Below are positions 1-8,783 of a DNA stretch of 64,000 bases, one piece after another. The position numbers and the translations under genes were made by a program. This stretch comes from Azospirillum thiophilum. Its GTDB lineage: Bacteria > Pseudomonadota > Alphaproteobacteria > Azospirillales > Azospirillaceae. Within the stretch, counting starts at the first letter, position 1, and each line of letters begins with the position of its first letter. The stretch spans positions 381,001-445,000 of the forward strand of contig NZ_CP012405.1 in the NCBI RefSeq assembly GCF_001305595.1. The letters run 5' to 3'. The notes beneath the pieces are model-generated. The model was given only the letters and a program-made list of their open reading frames with translations. It did not search any database and was not told where the DNA came from.

Positions 1-83
1 TTGAAGGACGCCGCAGCGGCGAAGGGATCCTTGGGTGTTTCGTTCATGTCGAGCGTTTCGTTCATGTCGGGGTGTTCGCCCAT
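1..83 (-). CDS. N-terminal fragment of an unidentified gene leaving the window
   Basis: An ATG at 83 on the minus strand opens a frame that stays open to the window edge. The 27 visible residues are acidic and polar, with MNET twice six residues apart, followed by a KDPF-A-rich stretch. Such a start resembles phasin-like or short cytoplasmic proteins, but the family cannot be named from so little. A short purine stretch (AGGA) lies just before the ATG. The MNET repeat matches a 15-bp DNA repeat at 37-51 and 55-69 (18-bp period). The rest of the gene lies to the left of position 1. Confidence 0.35.
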   Translation of the reverse strand, partial: MGEHPDMNETLDMNETPKDPFAAAASF

Positions 84-444
84 GTCCTGGTTTCCCGGCC
101 CGCCGGCATCGCCGCCGTCACCGGTCCTTGAGACCCGGCCTGTATCTGGTCGTTGGGACGCGACCGGAACAAGGGCCGAATTGACGCGGAGGGCGGCGGA
201 GGAGCGCGGCGATGGAACGTTTGAAACAGTATGGAACAGGAATCCGGGCCTGTTCCATCCGCGGCGGCGGCGGCCGGCGGACATCCCGAAGGCCCCCCCG
301 CGGAGACAGCGCGGCGGGGCCAGGGGTTCGGCAAGGTGGCTCGATCCGGACAAGCGGGATGCTCCATGGCCGGGGACAGGACATCCATTCCTATCACGGG
401 CCGTGGAAGCCGATAAGTGGCGGCTGAAAATACCCGAAGGACAG
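84..444. other. Intergenic stretch without a convincing gene
   Basis: Short open frames exist on both strands, but all are rich in Pro/Arg/Gly as expected for chance frames in GC-rich DNA, and none resembles a known family. The stretch presumably carries the promoter of the gene starting at 83. No clear operator or RNA was recognised. Confidence 0.4.
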
Positions 445-482
445 GGCAGGCTCCCGGCGGATCGTATCGCCGGGAACCTGCC
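445..482 (-). terminator. Hairpin downstream of the chemoreceptor gene
   Basis: Arms GGCAGG-C-TCCCGGCG (445-459) and CGCCGGGA-A-CCTGCC (468-482) form a 14-bp stem with one mismatch and an 8-nt loop. It lies 23 bp past the stop of the minus-strand chemoreceptor gene. There is no strong U tract on the minus side, so this could be a weak intrinsic terminator or only an mRNA 3' stabiliser. Confidence 0.5.
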
Positions 483-505
483 TGTTATCCGCTGTCCGTG
501 CCCGG

Positions 506-2182
506 TCAGGCGGCGTTGACCTCGGCCACGAAGCGCCGCACCTCGTCCTTCAGGCGATCCGACTGCTCGGACACGTTCTCCACGCTGGAGGACACCAGAC
601 GCATGCGGTCGCTGGTGGTGGTCATGGTCGCCGACAGCGAGCCGACGCTGCTGGTGACGCGGCGGGAGTTGTCGGCGGCGGTGCGGGCGTTGGCGAAGAT
701 CTGGTGGGTCGCCGCCTCCTGCTGCTGCACGGCCGACGCGACCTCGCCGTTCAGCGCGCTGAGGTTGGTGATCAGGCTGGCGATGCCCTCGATCGCGGCG
801 ATGGCGTTGGCCGTCGCCGCCCGGATTGCGCCGACCTGCGACTGGATGTCCTCGGTCGCCTTCGCGGTCTGGGTGGCGAGGCTCTTCACCTCGCTCGCCA
901 CGACGGCGAAGCCCTTGCCGGCCTCTCCCGCCCGCGCCGCCTCGATGGTGGCGTTCAGCGCCAGCAGGTTGGTCTGTCCGGCGATGGAGTTGATCAGCTC
1001 GACCACCGCGCCGATCTGCTCGGCGGCCGACGCGAGGCCGGTGACGATGCCGGTGGTGTTCGACGTCTCGGTCACCGCGCGGGACGCGGTCTGGGCCGCG
1101 CTTTCGACCTGGCGGCTGATCGCGGAGATCGACCCGCGCAGCTCCTCGCTGGCCAGGGCGGCGGATTCGACGCTGTCGGAGGCCCCCTGCGCGGCACCGG
1201 CGGCGGCATGGGCCGCGTCGGTGGTGCTGGCGGCGTCGCTGGTCAGCGCCGCGGTGCGCTCGTGCAGGGCAACGGTGGTGGTGCTGAGCGTCGCGACGAC
1301 CTCGTCCATCGCACGGGCGAACTCGGTGGCGCGGGCGGACAGGCGCTCGCGCTGGAGGTCGCGGGCGGCGCGGTCCAGATCGGCGCGCTGGCTCTCGTCA
1401 CGGGCGGCCTGGAGGGTGGTGGCAAGGCCGGCGACGGCGCGGGCCATGTCGCCGATCTCGTCCGGCCGGTTGGCATGGGGGACGGCGGTGGAGAGGTCGC
1501 CGCCGCCGATGCGGCCCAGCACGTCGCGGATCGCCAGCAGCGGACGCGACATCCCGCGCGACACCCAGATGCCGATGCCGACGCTGATCGCCAGCAGCAG
1601 CAGGGTGACCAGAAGCTCGCGGACGGCGCGGGCGCGGAACTCGGCGTCGACGTCGTCGGTGTAGACGCCGGTGCCGACCATCCACTGCCAGGGCTGGTAG
1701 CCGGTGGCATAGGCGATCTTCGGCGTCGGTTCGGCATCGTCGGTGCGCTTGTGGCGGAAGGCGACGAAGCCGCCGCCGGCCTTGGCCGCCTCGGTCATCT
1801 GCACGTTGAAGGGAACGCCGTCGGGATCCTTCAGGTTCAGCAGGTTCTTGCCCTCGACCTGCGGCCGCAGCCCGTGCACCAGGCTGACGCCGGCATAATC
1901 GTAGACGAAGAAATACTCGCCTTTGCCATAGCGCATCGCGCGCACGGCGTTGCGCGCGAGTTCCTGCGCCTCGGCCCGCGGCAGCTTGCCCGACTTCTCC
2001 TGTTCGCCGTACAGCGCGATCACGGAGGAAGCCGCATCGACCATCTCCTTGACCTTGGCCTTGCGCTGTTCGACCAGATTCGTGCGCATGCCCGTCAGAT
2101 GGACGGTCGCACCGGCCAGCGTGCTGAGCAGCGCCACGCCGAACACCAGCAGCATCAGCCGCGTACCAATCTTGAGCTTCAT
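506..2182 (-). CDS. Methyl-accepting chemotaxis protein, single-Cache type
   Basis: This 558-residue transmembrane chemoreceptor would feed CheA/CheW signalling. It has an N-terminal membrane segment (about residues 8-28), a periplasmic single-Cache domain with the EYFFVYDYAG and WQWMVGTGVY signatures, a second membrane segment near 195-212, a HAMP domain beginning at SRPLLAIRDV, and a long coiled-coil signalling domain with the invariant NLLALNATIEAARAGE hairpin tip. No C-terminal CheR/CheB-docking pentapeptide is seen. The ATG at 2182 is chosen because AGGAG lies just upstream; a longer frame begins 51 bp earlier without such a site. The ligand is unknown; sCache_2 domains usually bind small organic acids. 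Confidence 0.93.
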   Translation of the reverse strand: MKLKIGTRLMLLVFGVALLSTLAGATVHLTGMRTNLVEQRKAKVKEMVDAASSVIALYGEQEKSGKLPRAEAQELARNAVRAMRYGKGEYFFVYDYAGVSLVHGLRPQVEGKNLLNLKDPDGVPFNVQMTEAAKAGGGFVAFRHKRTDDAEPTPKIAYATGYQPWQWMVGTGVYTDDVDAEFRARAVRELLVTLLLLAISVGIGIWVSRGMSRPLLAIRDVLGRIGGGDLSTAVPHANRPDEIGDMARAVAGLATTLQAARDESQRADLDRAARDLQRERLSARATEFARAMDEVVATLSTTTVALHERTAALTSDAASTTDAAHAAAGAAQGASDSVESAALASEELRGSISAISRQVESAAQTASRAVTETSNTTGIVTGLASAAEQIGAVVELINSIAGQTNLLALNATIEAARAGEAGKGFAVVASEVKSLATQTAKATEDIQSQVGAIRAATANAIAAIEGIASLITNLSALNGEVASAVQQQEAATHQIFANARTAADNSRRVTSSVGSLSATMTTTSDRMRLVSSSVENVSEQSDRLKDEVRRFVAEVNAA

Positions 2183-2315
2183 CGCCCCTTCTCCTCGACT
2201 TTTTATACGCGGCACCGCGCGGTATCCACGCATCGTTCAATGGTTATCTTCAGGCGGTCATCGCCAGGCGGTCATGATTCGGGCCGGCAGCCGTCGGCGG
2301 ACGGCGACCGTCCCG

Positions 2316-2924
2316 TCAGGCCGTGAAACCGGCGGGGCCGGCCTCCTGGGCCGATGTCTCCGGATGGTCGCAGCGCCACCCCGCCGTCATCCCGGCTGGG
2401 CCGGGCTGGCGGGCGAAGGCCACGACCTCGCAATTCTCGAGCTCGACGCCCGGCCGTCCGGCCAGCCGGTGCAGCAGGATGCGGCCGACCCCCTTGCTGC
2501 CGACCAGCAGCGGCCGGTCGGCCAGCCGGTCCCGCAGCGCCGCCACCCCGTCCAGGACGCGGGCGGCGAATTCCTCCTCGCTTTCGCCGCCGGGCGGCGT
2601 CTCGCCGGCCGCGAACCAGGGCCGGGTCAGCGCGACGGGCAGCCCGTTCCACTCACCCAGCGCCCGCTCGCGCAGCCAGTCGCAGCCGACCAGCGGAACG
2701 CCGAGCGTCTCGGCGAACAGGGCGCCGGTGACGGCTGTGCGTTGCAGCGGCCCGGCGATCACCAGACCGCAGCCGCAGCCGGCCTCGCGGAACCGCTCCG
2801 CCGCCCGGCGGGCCTGCTCGACGCCCAGCCCGGTCAGCGGCACGTCGCGGTCGCCGCCGCAGCGCACGCCGAGGCGGTTGTCCTCGGTCTGGCCGTGGCG
2901 CACGAAGTGGAAGAGGTCCGTCAT
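2316..2924 (-). CDS. Histidine-phosphatase-fold protein lacking the second catalytic His
   Basis: The 202-residue protein has the phosphoglycerate-mutase-like signature RHG at residues 9-11 and an Arg in the expected PLQRT motif (R62). The C-terminal block that normally reads SHGG reads SKGVGR, so Lys144 replaces the second conserved histidine. This may impair phosphatase activity or mark a divergent subfamily. It is the last gene of a minus-strand set with an alpha/beta hydrolase (10-bp gap) and an MFS transporter, so it probably acts on the metabolite handled by them. CobC or GpmB assignments are not supported by context. Confidence 0.8.
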   Translation of the reverse strand: MTDLFHFVRHGQTEDNRLGVRCGGDRDVPLTGLGVEQARRAAERFREAGCGCGLVIAGPLQRTAVTGALFAETLGVPLVGCDWLRERALGEWNGLPVALTRPWFAAGETPPGGESEEEFAARVLDGVAALRDRLADRPLLVGSKGVGRILLHRLAGRPGVELENCEVVAFARQPGPAGMTAGWRCDHPETSAQEAGPAGFTA

Positions 2925-2934
2925 CGCCGGCCCC

Positions 2935-4092
2935 TCAGCGGAACAGGAGGCGGTCGGCGCCCGCGCTCCAGCCGATGACGCTGTCCGCCGCCAGGGCGCC
3001 GGGCACAGCGATCCAGCGGCGCAGGGCGTCGATGTGCAGCGGGTCGCTCAGCGTCGGGGTATGGCCGACATCCGGCACATGGAGGACGGTGACCCGCGGC
3101 TTGTCCATCATCCGCGCGATGGTCGCGTCCTGCAGCGCGTCGCTCATCATGCCGTGCACCAGCAGCACCGGGCAGTCGATGCGCTGCCAGTCGTCCCACT
3201 GGTCGTGGTCCTGGGCGGCGCCGTCGCGGTAGCATTGCAACGCGCGGATGTCGTGGCGGTAGACCCGCCCGCCATTCTCCTCCGACCAGCGGGTCTGGTG
3301 GAAGCTGTTGTGCAGCAGCACGGTGTCGTCGACCGGCCCGTCGTTCTTCTGGGCGGCGCCCGTGCGGTGGAACAGCTGGGCCGGGTGGCGGAAGACATAG
3401 TGGCGGGCCACCGATTCGGCGCGGCGGCGGCGGCGCTCGGTCGGGATGAAGGGGCCGATGTCGTTGAGGATCAGGCGGTCGACCAGATCCGGCGCCTCGG
3501 CCGCCACCCGCATCGCCACGCTGCCGCCGAGCGAGGAGCCCAGCAGCGTGACCGGCCCCAGCCGCTTGTGCCGGATCAGCGCCAGCACCTGGGCGACATT
3601 GCCCTCGAAGCTGTAGTCGGACTGCTCCGCCAGCCAGCCGCTGCGGCCGCGGCCGGCCCAGTCCAGGCACAGGACATGGTGATGGCGCGACAGCGTCCGG
3701 GCGAGATAGTCGAACCGCCGGGCGGAATTGGCGATGCCGCCCAGGCACAAAAGCGGCGGCAGCGACGGGCTGCCCCATTCCGTGTAGGCGAGGCGGACGC
3801 TGTAGTCGTTGCGCAGCCGCTCCACCGTACCGGGCTGGAGCGCCGCGGAATGGGTGTAGTCGAAATGGCGCAGGCTGTGGCCGGCGCCGATCAGCGGCTC
3901 GATCACCCGCATGATCGTCTCGTAGTTCTTCCAGGTCATCTCCCCGGCATCGGCGATGCCGAGCGCGTCCAGCGTGGCGCGCAGCGCACCCATCGCATGG
4001 CCGTGACGGGGAACCGCCAGGGTGTCGCCGCCGGGCGGAAACGGGAGGCCCGGCATGGCCGGAAGGGGCTCCACGAGCATCTGGTCAGGCAT
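2935..4092 (-). CDS. Alpha/beta hydrolase
   Basis: The predicted 385-residue soluble protein has an alpha/beta-hydrolase core after about 100 N-terminal residues. It shows an oxyanion-side LCLGGIANS segment, the nucleophile elbow GSSLGGS, and a C-terminal VGHTP supplying the catalytic His. The ATG at 4092 is chosen because it overlaps the transporter stop by 8 bp and has GGAGG 11 nt upstream, suggesting translational coupling; an upstream ATG at 4110 is also possible. The histidine-phosphatase-fold gene follows after 10 bp. The substrate cannot be named; an ester or thioester hydrolase working on a transported compound is the simplest reading. Confidence 0.85.
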   Translation of the reverse strand: MPDQMLVEPLPAMPGLPFPPGGDTLAVPRHGHAMGALRATLDALGIADAGEMTWKNYETIMRVIEPLIGAGHSLRHFDYTHSAALQPGTVERLRNDYSVRLAYTEWGSPSLPPLLCLGGIANSARRFDYLARTLSRHHHVLCLDWAGRGRSGWLAEQSDYSFEGNVAQVLALIRHKRLGPVTLLGSSLGGSVAMRVAAEAPDLVDRLILNDIGPFIPTERRRRRAESVARHYVFRHPAQLFHRTGAAQKNDGPVDDTVLLHNSFHQTRWSEENGGRVYRHDIRALQCYRDGAAQDHDQWDDWQRIDCPVLLVHGMMSDALQDATIARMMDKPRVTVLHVPDVGHTPTLSDPLHIDALRRWIAVPGALAADSVIGWSAGADRLLFR

Positions 4093-5827
4093 GGGCGTCG
4101 TCGCCTCCATGATCGATGGGTGGGGTGAGGGGCGGGGTGGCAAGGCGGGGTTGGGCGGCCTCGCGGGGAGGCGCCAGCAGGAAGACCGCACAGAAGGCGG
4201 CGCCGCACAGCATGCCGAGCGCGCCGAACGCCACCAGGGCGGCCTGAAGGCCGAACCGGTCGGCGATGACCGCGGCCAGAAGCGGGCCGATGACGGATCC
4301 GCCGCGCTCCAGCAGGCGGTAGACGGCGAAGACGCCGGTTTCGCCCATGCGGGCGCATTCGGTGCGGCAGACCTCCGGCACCAGGGCCAGCTGGGTCGCG
4401 TTGTTGAAGGCGTGGGCGATCCCGAGCGCGGCGATGCCGGCCAGGATCCCCGGCACCCCGGGCGCCTGGAGGATCGCCAGCGTGCCTGCCCCGCCGATCA
4501 GCCCGCCCAGCCCGGCGAACAGCGAATGACGGCCGCCGCGGTCGGCCATCCGCGATACCCAGGGACCGAGGACCACGATGATCAGGCCATAGGTCATCAT
4601 CATCCGGCCGATCCCGGCCGGCGTCTCGCCCGCCGCATGCAGGGAGACCGGAACCAGATAGAACAGGTAGCCGGTCAGCATCAGCTTGGTCGGGACCGAC
4701 GAGAACAGCAGCAGCGCCAGGAAGCGCCGGTTGGCGAGCAGCCCGGCGGCGTCGCGCAGGCGGAACCGGCCGCCGTCCCGCGCGCCCCCCGCCCGGTCGG
4801 CGGGCAGCAGGAGCGCGGCGGCCAGGGCGGCGGCAAGAGCCAGCAGCGCCGACGCCGCGAAGGCGGCGCGGTAGCCGAGATGGTCGGCCAGGATGCCGCC
4901 GATCGGCGCGCCGCACAGGCCGGCGACGATCACCGCGGCGACGAACTGCGCCATGCCGCGCGCCCGCTGGTCCGGCGGGGTGTGGCGGGCGATGAAGCCC
5001 TGCGCGCCGATGAACATCACCGCATAGCCGAGCGCGCAGGCACTGCGCCACATCAGCAGCTCGGGCAGCGACTGGGCCAGCGCCGTCCCGGCGAAGCCGG
5101 CCACCGCCGGCAGCGTGCCGACCAGCAGGGTGCGGCGGCTGCCGAACCGCTCGGCCCAGGCGCCGGCGAAGGGGGTGAAGACGGCCACCAGCAGCATGAA
5201 CAGCCCGATCGGCAGCCCCATCATCAGGGTTTCCGACAGGCCGGGAACAGGCGTGTACAGCTCGCGCGCATAGAGCGGCAGGAAGGAGCGCGACAGCTCC
5301 TCCGCCAGCATGAACAGGAACAGGGCGGCGCGCATGCCGGCCACCGCGGCCCGCGGTTCGGCGGTCGTCGCATCCGGCGACCTCATTCGGGCCGATCCGG
5401 CACCGAGCAGCAGCAGCGCCTCGAACACCACGAGACTCGACACGACCAGCAGGGCGGCCCCGTCCTGGAGGATGCCGTACAGGGCTTCCGGGGTCAGCAC
5501 GGCCGCCAGCTGCGGCATCAGCCCGGCGCCGAACGCCAGCATCGCCCCCGCCGGCAGCAGCAGGGAGCGCAGGGGCGTGGCAGCGGCGGCCCGCATGGCC
5601 GAGGGCAGCAGCAGGGACACCAGCAGGACGCCCAGGAACACCGCGGCGGCCACCATCCACACGCGGTCGCGCACCGCGTGCAGCACGATCAGTGCGGCAT
5701 CTTGGCCGATTGACAAGCCAAAGCTTACATAAAATTTAGCAAAAATAAGATAAGACAGGAGAGACAGACCGAACGCCGTGAGTAGGGGCAGAGTCACACG
5801 CGGACATGCGACTGAATCAAGTTGCAT
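4085..5827 (-). CDS. MFS transporter with an extra N-terminal membrane region
   Basis: This 580-residue protein has a 12-helix major-facilitator core from roughly residue 165, with the loop motif GAWAERFGSRR between the early helices and DRGGRHS in the second half. It is preceded by about 150 residues with three or four additional hydrophobic segments, longer than a usual 400-residue MFS exporter. The ATG at 5827 has GGAG six bases upstream. It heads the operon with the alpha/beta hydrolase (8-bp overlap) and the phosphatase-fold gene. Efflux or uptake of a small metabolite is likely; no substrate-specific signature was recognised. Confidence 0.85.
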   Translation of the reverse strand: MQLDSVACPRVTLPLLTAFGLSLLSYLIFAKFYVSFGLSIGQDAALIVLHAVRDRVWMVAAAVFLGVLLVSLLLPSAMRAAAATPLRSLLLPAGAMLAFGAGLMPQLAAVLTPEALYGILQDGAALLVVSSLVVFEALLLLGAGSARMRSPDATTAEPRAAVAGMRAALFLFMLAEELSRSFLPLYARELYTPVPGLSETLMMGLPIGLFMLLVAVFTPFAGAWAERFGSRRTLLVGTLPAVAGFAGTALAQSLPELLMWRSACALGYAVMFIGAQGFIARHTPPDQRARGMAQFVAAVIVAGLCGAPIGGILADHLGYRAAFAASALLALAAALAAALLLPADRAGGARDGGRFRLRDAAGLLANRRFLALLLFSSVPTKLMLTGYLFYLVPVSLHAAGETPAGIGRMMMTYGLIIVVLGPWVSRMADRGGRHSLFAGLGGLIGGAGTLAILQAPGVPGILAGIAALGIAHAFNNATQLALVPEVCRTECARMGETGVFAVYRLLERGGSVIGPLLAAVIADRFGLQAALVAFGALGMLCGAAFCAVFLLAPPREAAQPRLATPPLTPPIDHGGDDAHA

Positions 5828-6405
5828 AAACAGCTCCGGACACAAAACGGCTTTCGGAAAGTGTGTCAGAAGCTAAGACATAACTCCAAAGAATTGGTAA
5901 ACCGAATTTGCATTTAAAAATGAAAGTTATTCATTGAATGTTACACATACATGCACGCTGATCGCTTGAAGCGCTGACGATTCATATCTTTTATAAAATA
6001 CTATACACCACTTGGAGTGACCGTAATTCATCATTGAATCGAGGCATCGGCAACTTTCATATGGCTCTCGGCATGCGCAGAGGTGCAAAAAATGCGACTG
6101 CTTTCACTCGATGACAAACCTTGGTTGCGGTGCAGCAAGTGATATATAACACTATTCCAGATTGGATATGATATTCAATTTTCTCACTACGCGAAAAGTT
6201 TTCCCGAGAGGCCGGCTCCCGAGGGCGACGAGGGACGCGCGGTGACGGTCATCCTCGATTGCAGAAACGGCGGCCGGACGATGTCGCTTTGCGACGCTTC
6301 GCCACATCGCAAGTGCGAGTGATTCGCACGACAATCGGTCCCACGGCCCCGATGCCGTCGAATTGCACGCCTGTCTGCCGCGTGCAGCCGAAAAGGTGAC
6401 CCCAA
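5828..6405. promoter_or_regulatory. Long AT-rich divergent control region
   Basis: This 578-bp spacer separates the divergent MFS operon and feoAB. Positions 5850-6180 are strikingly AT-rich compared with the window, with TTTTATAAAATACTATA near 5990 and GATATATAACACTATT near 6150. No coding frame on either strand looks real. The Fur-like palindrome at 6313-6329 lies on the feo side. The AT-rich part may be promoter DNA for the MFS operon, an H-NS-like target, or an old insertion. Confidence 0.5.
6313..6329 (+). promoter_or_regulatory. Fur-type operator upstream of feoAB
   Basis: GTGCGA and TCGCAC form perfect 6-bp inverted arms around GTGAT, 76 bp before the feoA start. The TGCGA-N5-TCGCA core resembles alphaproteobacterial Fur/Mur boxes (TGCNANNNNNTNGCA-like). 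Repression of ferrous iron uptake under iron-replete conditions is the expected role; binding is inferred. Confidence 0.6.
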
Positions 6406-6831
6406 ATGACTCCCCCAGTGTCCGGCGCTTTGTCCGGCGCCATGTCGGGTGCCGCATCCGGCCCCGTTCCCGCCACCGGTTCCCCCAGCGCAGCCCCTGC
6501 CGCAGCACCAGTTGCCCCCCACGCCGGTCCCGGCACCGTTCCGGCCACCACCTCCGACCCGCCCGACGGACGGCACAGCCCCAGCCTCGGCAGCCTGCGC
6601 AAGGGCCAGCGCGCGGTGGTGACCGGTCTCGACGAGACCGCGGTCGCCACCCCGCTGCCGGCCGGCGAACTGGAACGCCGCATGATCGAGATGGGCCTGA
6701 TCGAAGGCGCCCGCGTGGAAGTCCTGCATGAAGGCTTCCCCGGCGCCGATCCGCTTGCCGTGCGCATCAACGACCACACGCTGGCCCTGCGCCGCGCGGA
6801 GGCGCACGCCGTCCTGGTGACGCTCGGCTGA
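6406..6831 (+). CDS. feoA: FeoA ferrous iron transport protein with extended N-terminus
   Basis: The C-terminal ~80 residues form the SH3-like FeoA domain: SLRKGQRAVVTGL at its start, LERRMIEMGLIEGARVEVL in the middle and the VRINDHTLALRRAEA end. The first ~58 residues are a low-complexity Ala/Pro/Ser/Gly extension, whereas usual FeoA proteins have 75-85 residues in total. AAGGTGA precedes the ATG at 6406, but an internal start cannot be excluded. FeoA is a small cytoplasmic partner that supports FeoB-mediated Fe(II) uptake. feoB follows after 35 bp. Confidence 0.92.
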   Translation: MTPPVSGALSGAMSGAASGPVPATGSPSAAPAAAPVAPHAGPGTVPATTSDPPDGRHSPSLGSLRKGQRAVVTGLDETAVATPLPAGELERRMIEMGLIEGARVEVLHEGFPGADPLAVRINDHTLALRRAEAHAVLVTLG

Positions 6832-6866
6832 GCGTCGCCCCCCTTCCTGCGGACAGGAGTTCCGCG

Positions 6867-8780
6867 ATGTCCAATACTGCCGTTTTCGCCGCACCGCCGC
6901 GCATCGCGCTGGTCGGCAACCCCAACTGCGGCAAGACCGCATTGTTCAACGCCCTGACCGGCGCCCGCCAGAAGGTCGCCAACTATCCGGGCGTGACGGT
7001 CGAACGCAAGGTCGGCGAGTTCCTCAGCCCAGCCGGGTCGCGCGTCCAGATCATCGACCTGCCCGGCACCTACAGCCTGCGCGCCCGCTCCCCCGACGAG
7101 GAGGTGACGCGCGACGTCGTGCTCGGCCGCTTCGAGCACGAGGCGCCGCCGGACGTCATGGTCTGCGTCGCCGACGCCACCAACCTGCGCCTGCACCTGC
7201 GCCTGGTGCTGGAGTTGAAGAAGCTCGGCCGCCCCATCATCCTGGCGCTCAACATGATGGATGTCGCCGAGGCGCGCGGCTGCAGCGTCGACGCCGCCGC
7301 GCTGTCCGCCGCGCTGGGCGTGCCGGTGGTGCCCACCGTGGCGATCCGCCGCCACGGCGTGCGCGGGCTGCTCGACCAGATCGACCGCAGCATGGCGGTC
7401 ATGACCGGTGCGGACGGGGCAGCAGCCGCCCCGTCCATCGCCCCCTGCGGCTGGAGCGAGCCGTCGGCGCATGAGCTGCGCGCCTACCATCAGGAGGTCG
7501 AGGCGATCCTGGCCGCGGCCCTGCGCAGCGCCGGACGTCCGTCGCTGGCGACCCGGCGGATCGACGCCGCGCTGCTGCACCCGGCCATCGGCCTGCCCTT
7601 CCTGTTCCTCGTCCTGTTCCTGATGTTCCAGGCGGTGTTCGCCTGGGCGGCCCTGCCGATGGACATGATCGACACCGCGCTCGGCTGGGTCCAGGCGGCT
7701 GCCGGCGCCGCGCTGCCCGACGGGATGCTGAAGAGCCTGATCACCGACGGCATCATCGCCGGTGTCGGCAGCGTGGTGATCTTCCTGCCGCAGATCCTGG
7801 TGCTGTTCTTCTTCATCCTGATCCTGGAATCCACCGGCTACATGGCGCGGGCCGCCTTCCTGCTCGACCGGCTGATGGGCGGGGTCGGGCTGCACGGACG
7901 GGCCTTCATCCCGCTGCTGTCCAGCTTCGCCTGCGCGGTTCCCGGCATCATGGCGGCGCGCACCATCGAGAACCGCGCCGACCGGCTGGCAACCATCATG
8001 ATCGCGCCGCTGATGACCTGCTCGGCCCGGCTGCCGGTCTATACGCTGCTCATCGCCGCCTTCGTCCCGGAACGGACGGTGGCGGGCGGCATGATCGGGC
8101 TGCAGGGGCTGGTGATGTTCGCGCTCTACGCCGCCGGCATCCTGTCGGCGCTGGCGGTCGCCTTCGTGCTGAAGCGCACGGTCTTCAAGGGCGCACGCGA
8201 GCCGCTGCTGATGGAGCTGCCCTCATACCGCCTGCCCGGCCTGCGCGACCTCTCCCTCGGCCTGCTGGAGCGGACGCGCATCTTCCTGGCCCGCGCCGGA
8301 ACGATCATCTTCGCGATCATGATCCTGCTGTGGTTCCTCGGCAGCTTCCCCGGTGCGCCGGACGGCGCCACCGGCCCTGCGATCGACTACAGCTTCGCCG
8401 GGATGCTGGGGCATGCGCTGGCTCCGCTGCTCGCCCCTATCGGCTTCACCTGGCAGATCGCCATCGCGCTGGTGCCGGGCATGGCCGCCCGCGAGGTGGC
8501 GGTGGCGGCGCTCGGCACCGTCTATGCGCTGAGCGAAACCGGGGACGCGCTGTCGGGATCGCTGGCGGGCGTGCTCGCCGCCGACTGGAGCCTGCCGACG
8601 GCGCTCGCCCTGCTCGCCTGGTTCGTCTTCGCCCCGCAATGCGTCTCCACCCTGTCGGTGGTGAAGCGCGAGACGAACTCCTGGTTCTGGATGATCGTGA
8701 TGCTCGTCTACATGACGCTGCTCGCCTACGGTGCCGCCTTCGTCACCTTCCAGCTCTCCAGCGCCCTGCTGGGAGGCTGA
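6867..8780 (+). CDS. feoB: FeoB ferrous iron transporter
   Basis: This 637-residue inner-membrane protein imports Fe(II). The N-terminal G-protein domain carries the G1 loop GNPNCGKT (residues 17-24), the switch region NYPGVTVE, G3 DLPGTYSL and G4 NMMD. Helical GDI-like sequence follows, and from about residue 245 come two Gate regions with many membrane segments, including ESTGYMARAAFLLDR and VPGMAAREVAVAALG. It is shorter than the E. coli protein (773 residues), mainly in linkers. GGACAGGAG lies upstream of the ATG. It is in an operon with feoA and the small Cys-rich protein. Confidence 0.97.
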   Translation: MSNTAVFAAPPRIALVGNPNCGKTALFNALTGARQKVANYPGVTVERKVGEFLSPAGSRVQIIDLPGTYSLRARSPDEEVTRDVVLGRFEHEAPPDVMVCVADATNLRLHLRLVLELKKLGRPIILALNMMDVAEARGCSVDAAALSAALGVPVVPTVAIRRHGVRGLLDQIDRSMAVMTGADGAAAAPSIAPCGWSEPSAHELRAYHQEVEAILAAALRSAGRPSLATRRIDAALLHPAIGLPFLFLVLFLMFQAVFAWAALPMDMIDTALGWVQAAAGAALPDGMLKSLITDGIIAGVGSVVIFLPQILVLFFFILILESTGYMARAAFLLDRLMGGVGLHGRAFIPLLSSFACAVPGIMAARTIENRADRLATIMIAPLMTCSARLPVYTLLIAAFVPERTVAGGMIGLQGLVMFALYAAGILSALAVAFVLKRTVFKGAREPLLMELPSYRLPGLRDLSLGLLERTRIFLARAGTIIFAIMILLWFLGSFPGAPDGATGPAIDYSFAGMLGHALAPLLAPIGFTWQIAIALVPGMAAREVAVAALGTVYALSETGDALSGSLAGVLAADWSLPTALALLAWFVFAPQCVSTLSVVKRETNSWFWMIVMLVYMTLLAYGAAFVTFQLSSALLGG

Positions 8781-8783
8781 GCC

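Noticed and set aside
2316..2924. Annotation of the phosphatase-fold gene as cobC (cobalamin phosphatase)
   Set aside because: No cobalamin gene adjoins and the second catalytic His is missing.
6152..6942. Minus-strand frames over the feoA region
   Set aside because: They are antisense to feoA/feoB and Arg/Gly-rich; the plus-strand FeoA motifs decide.
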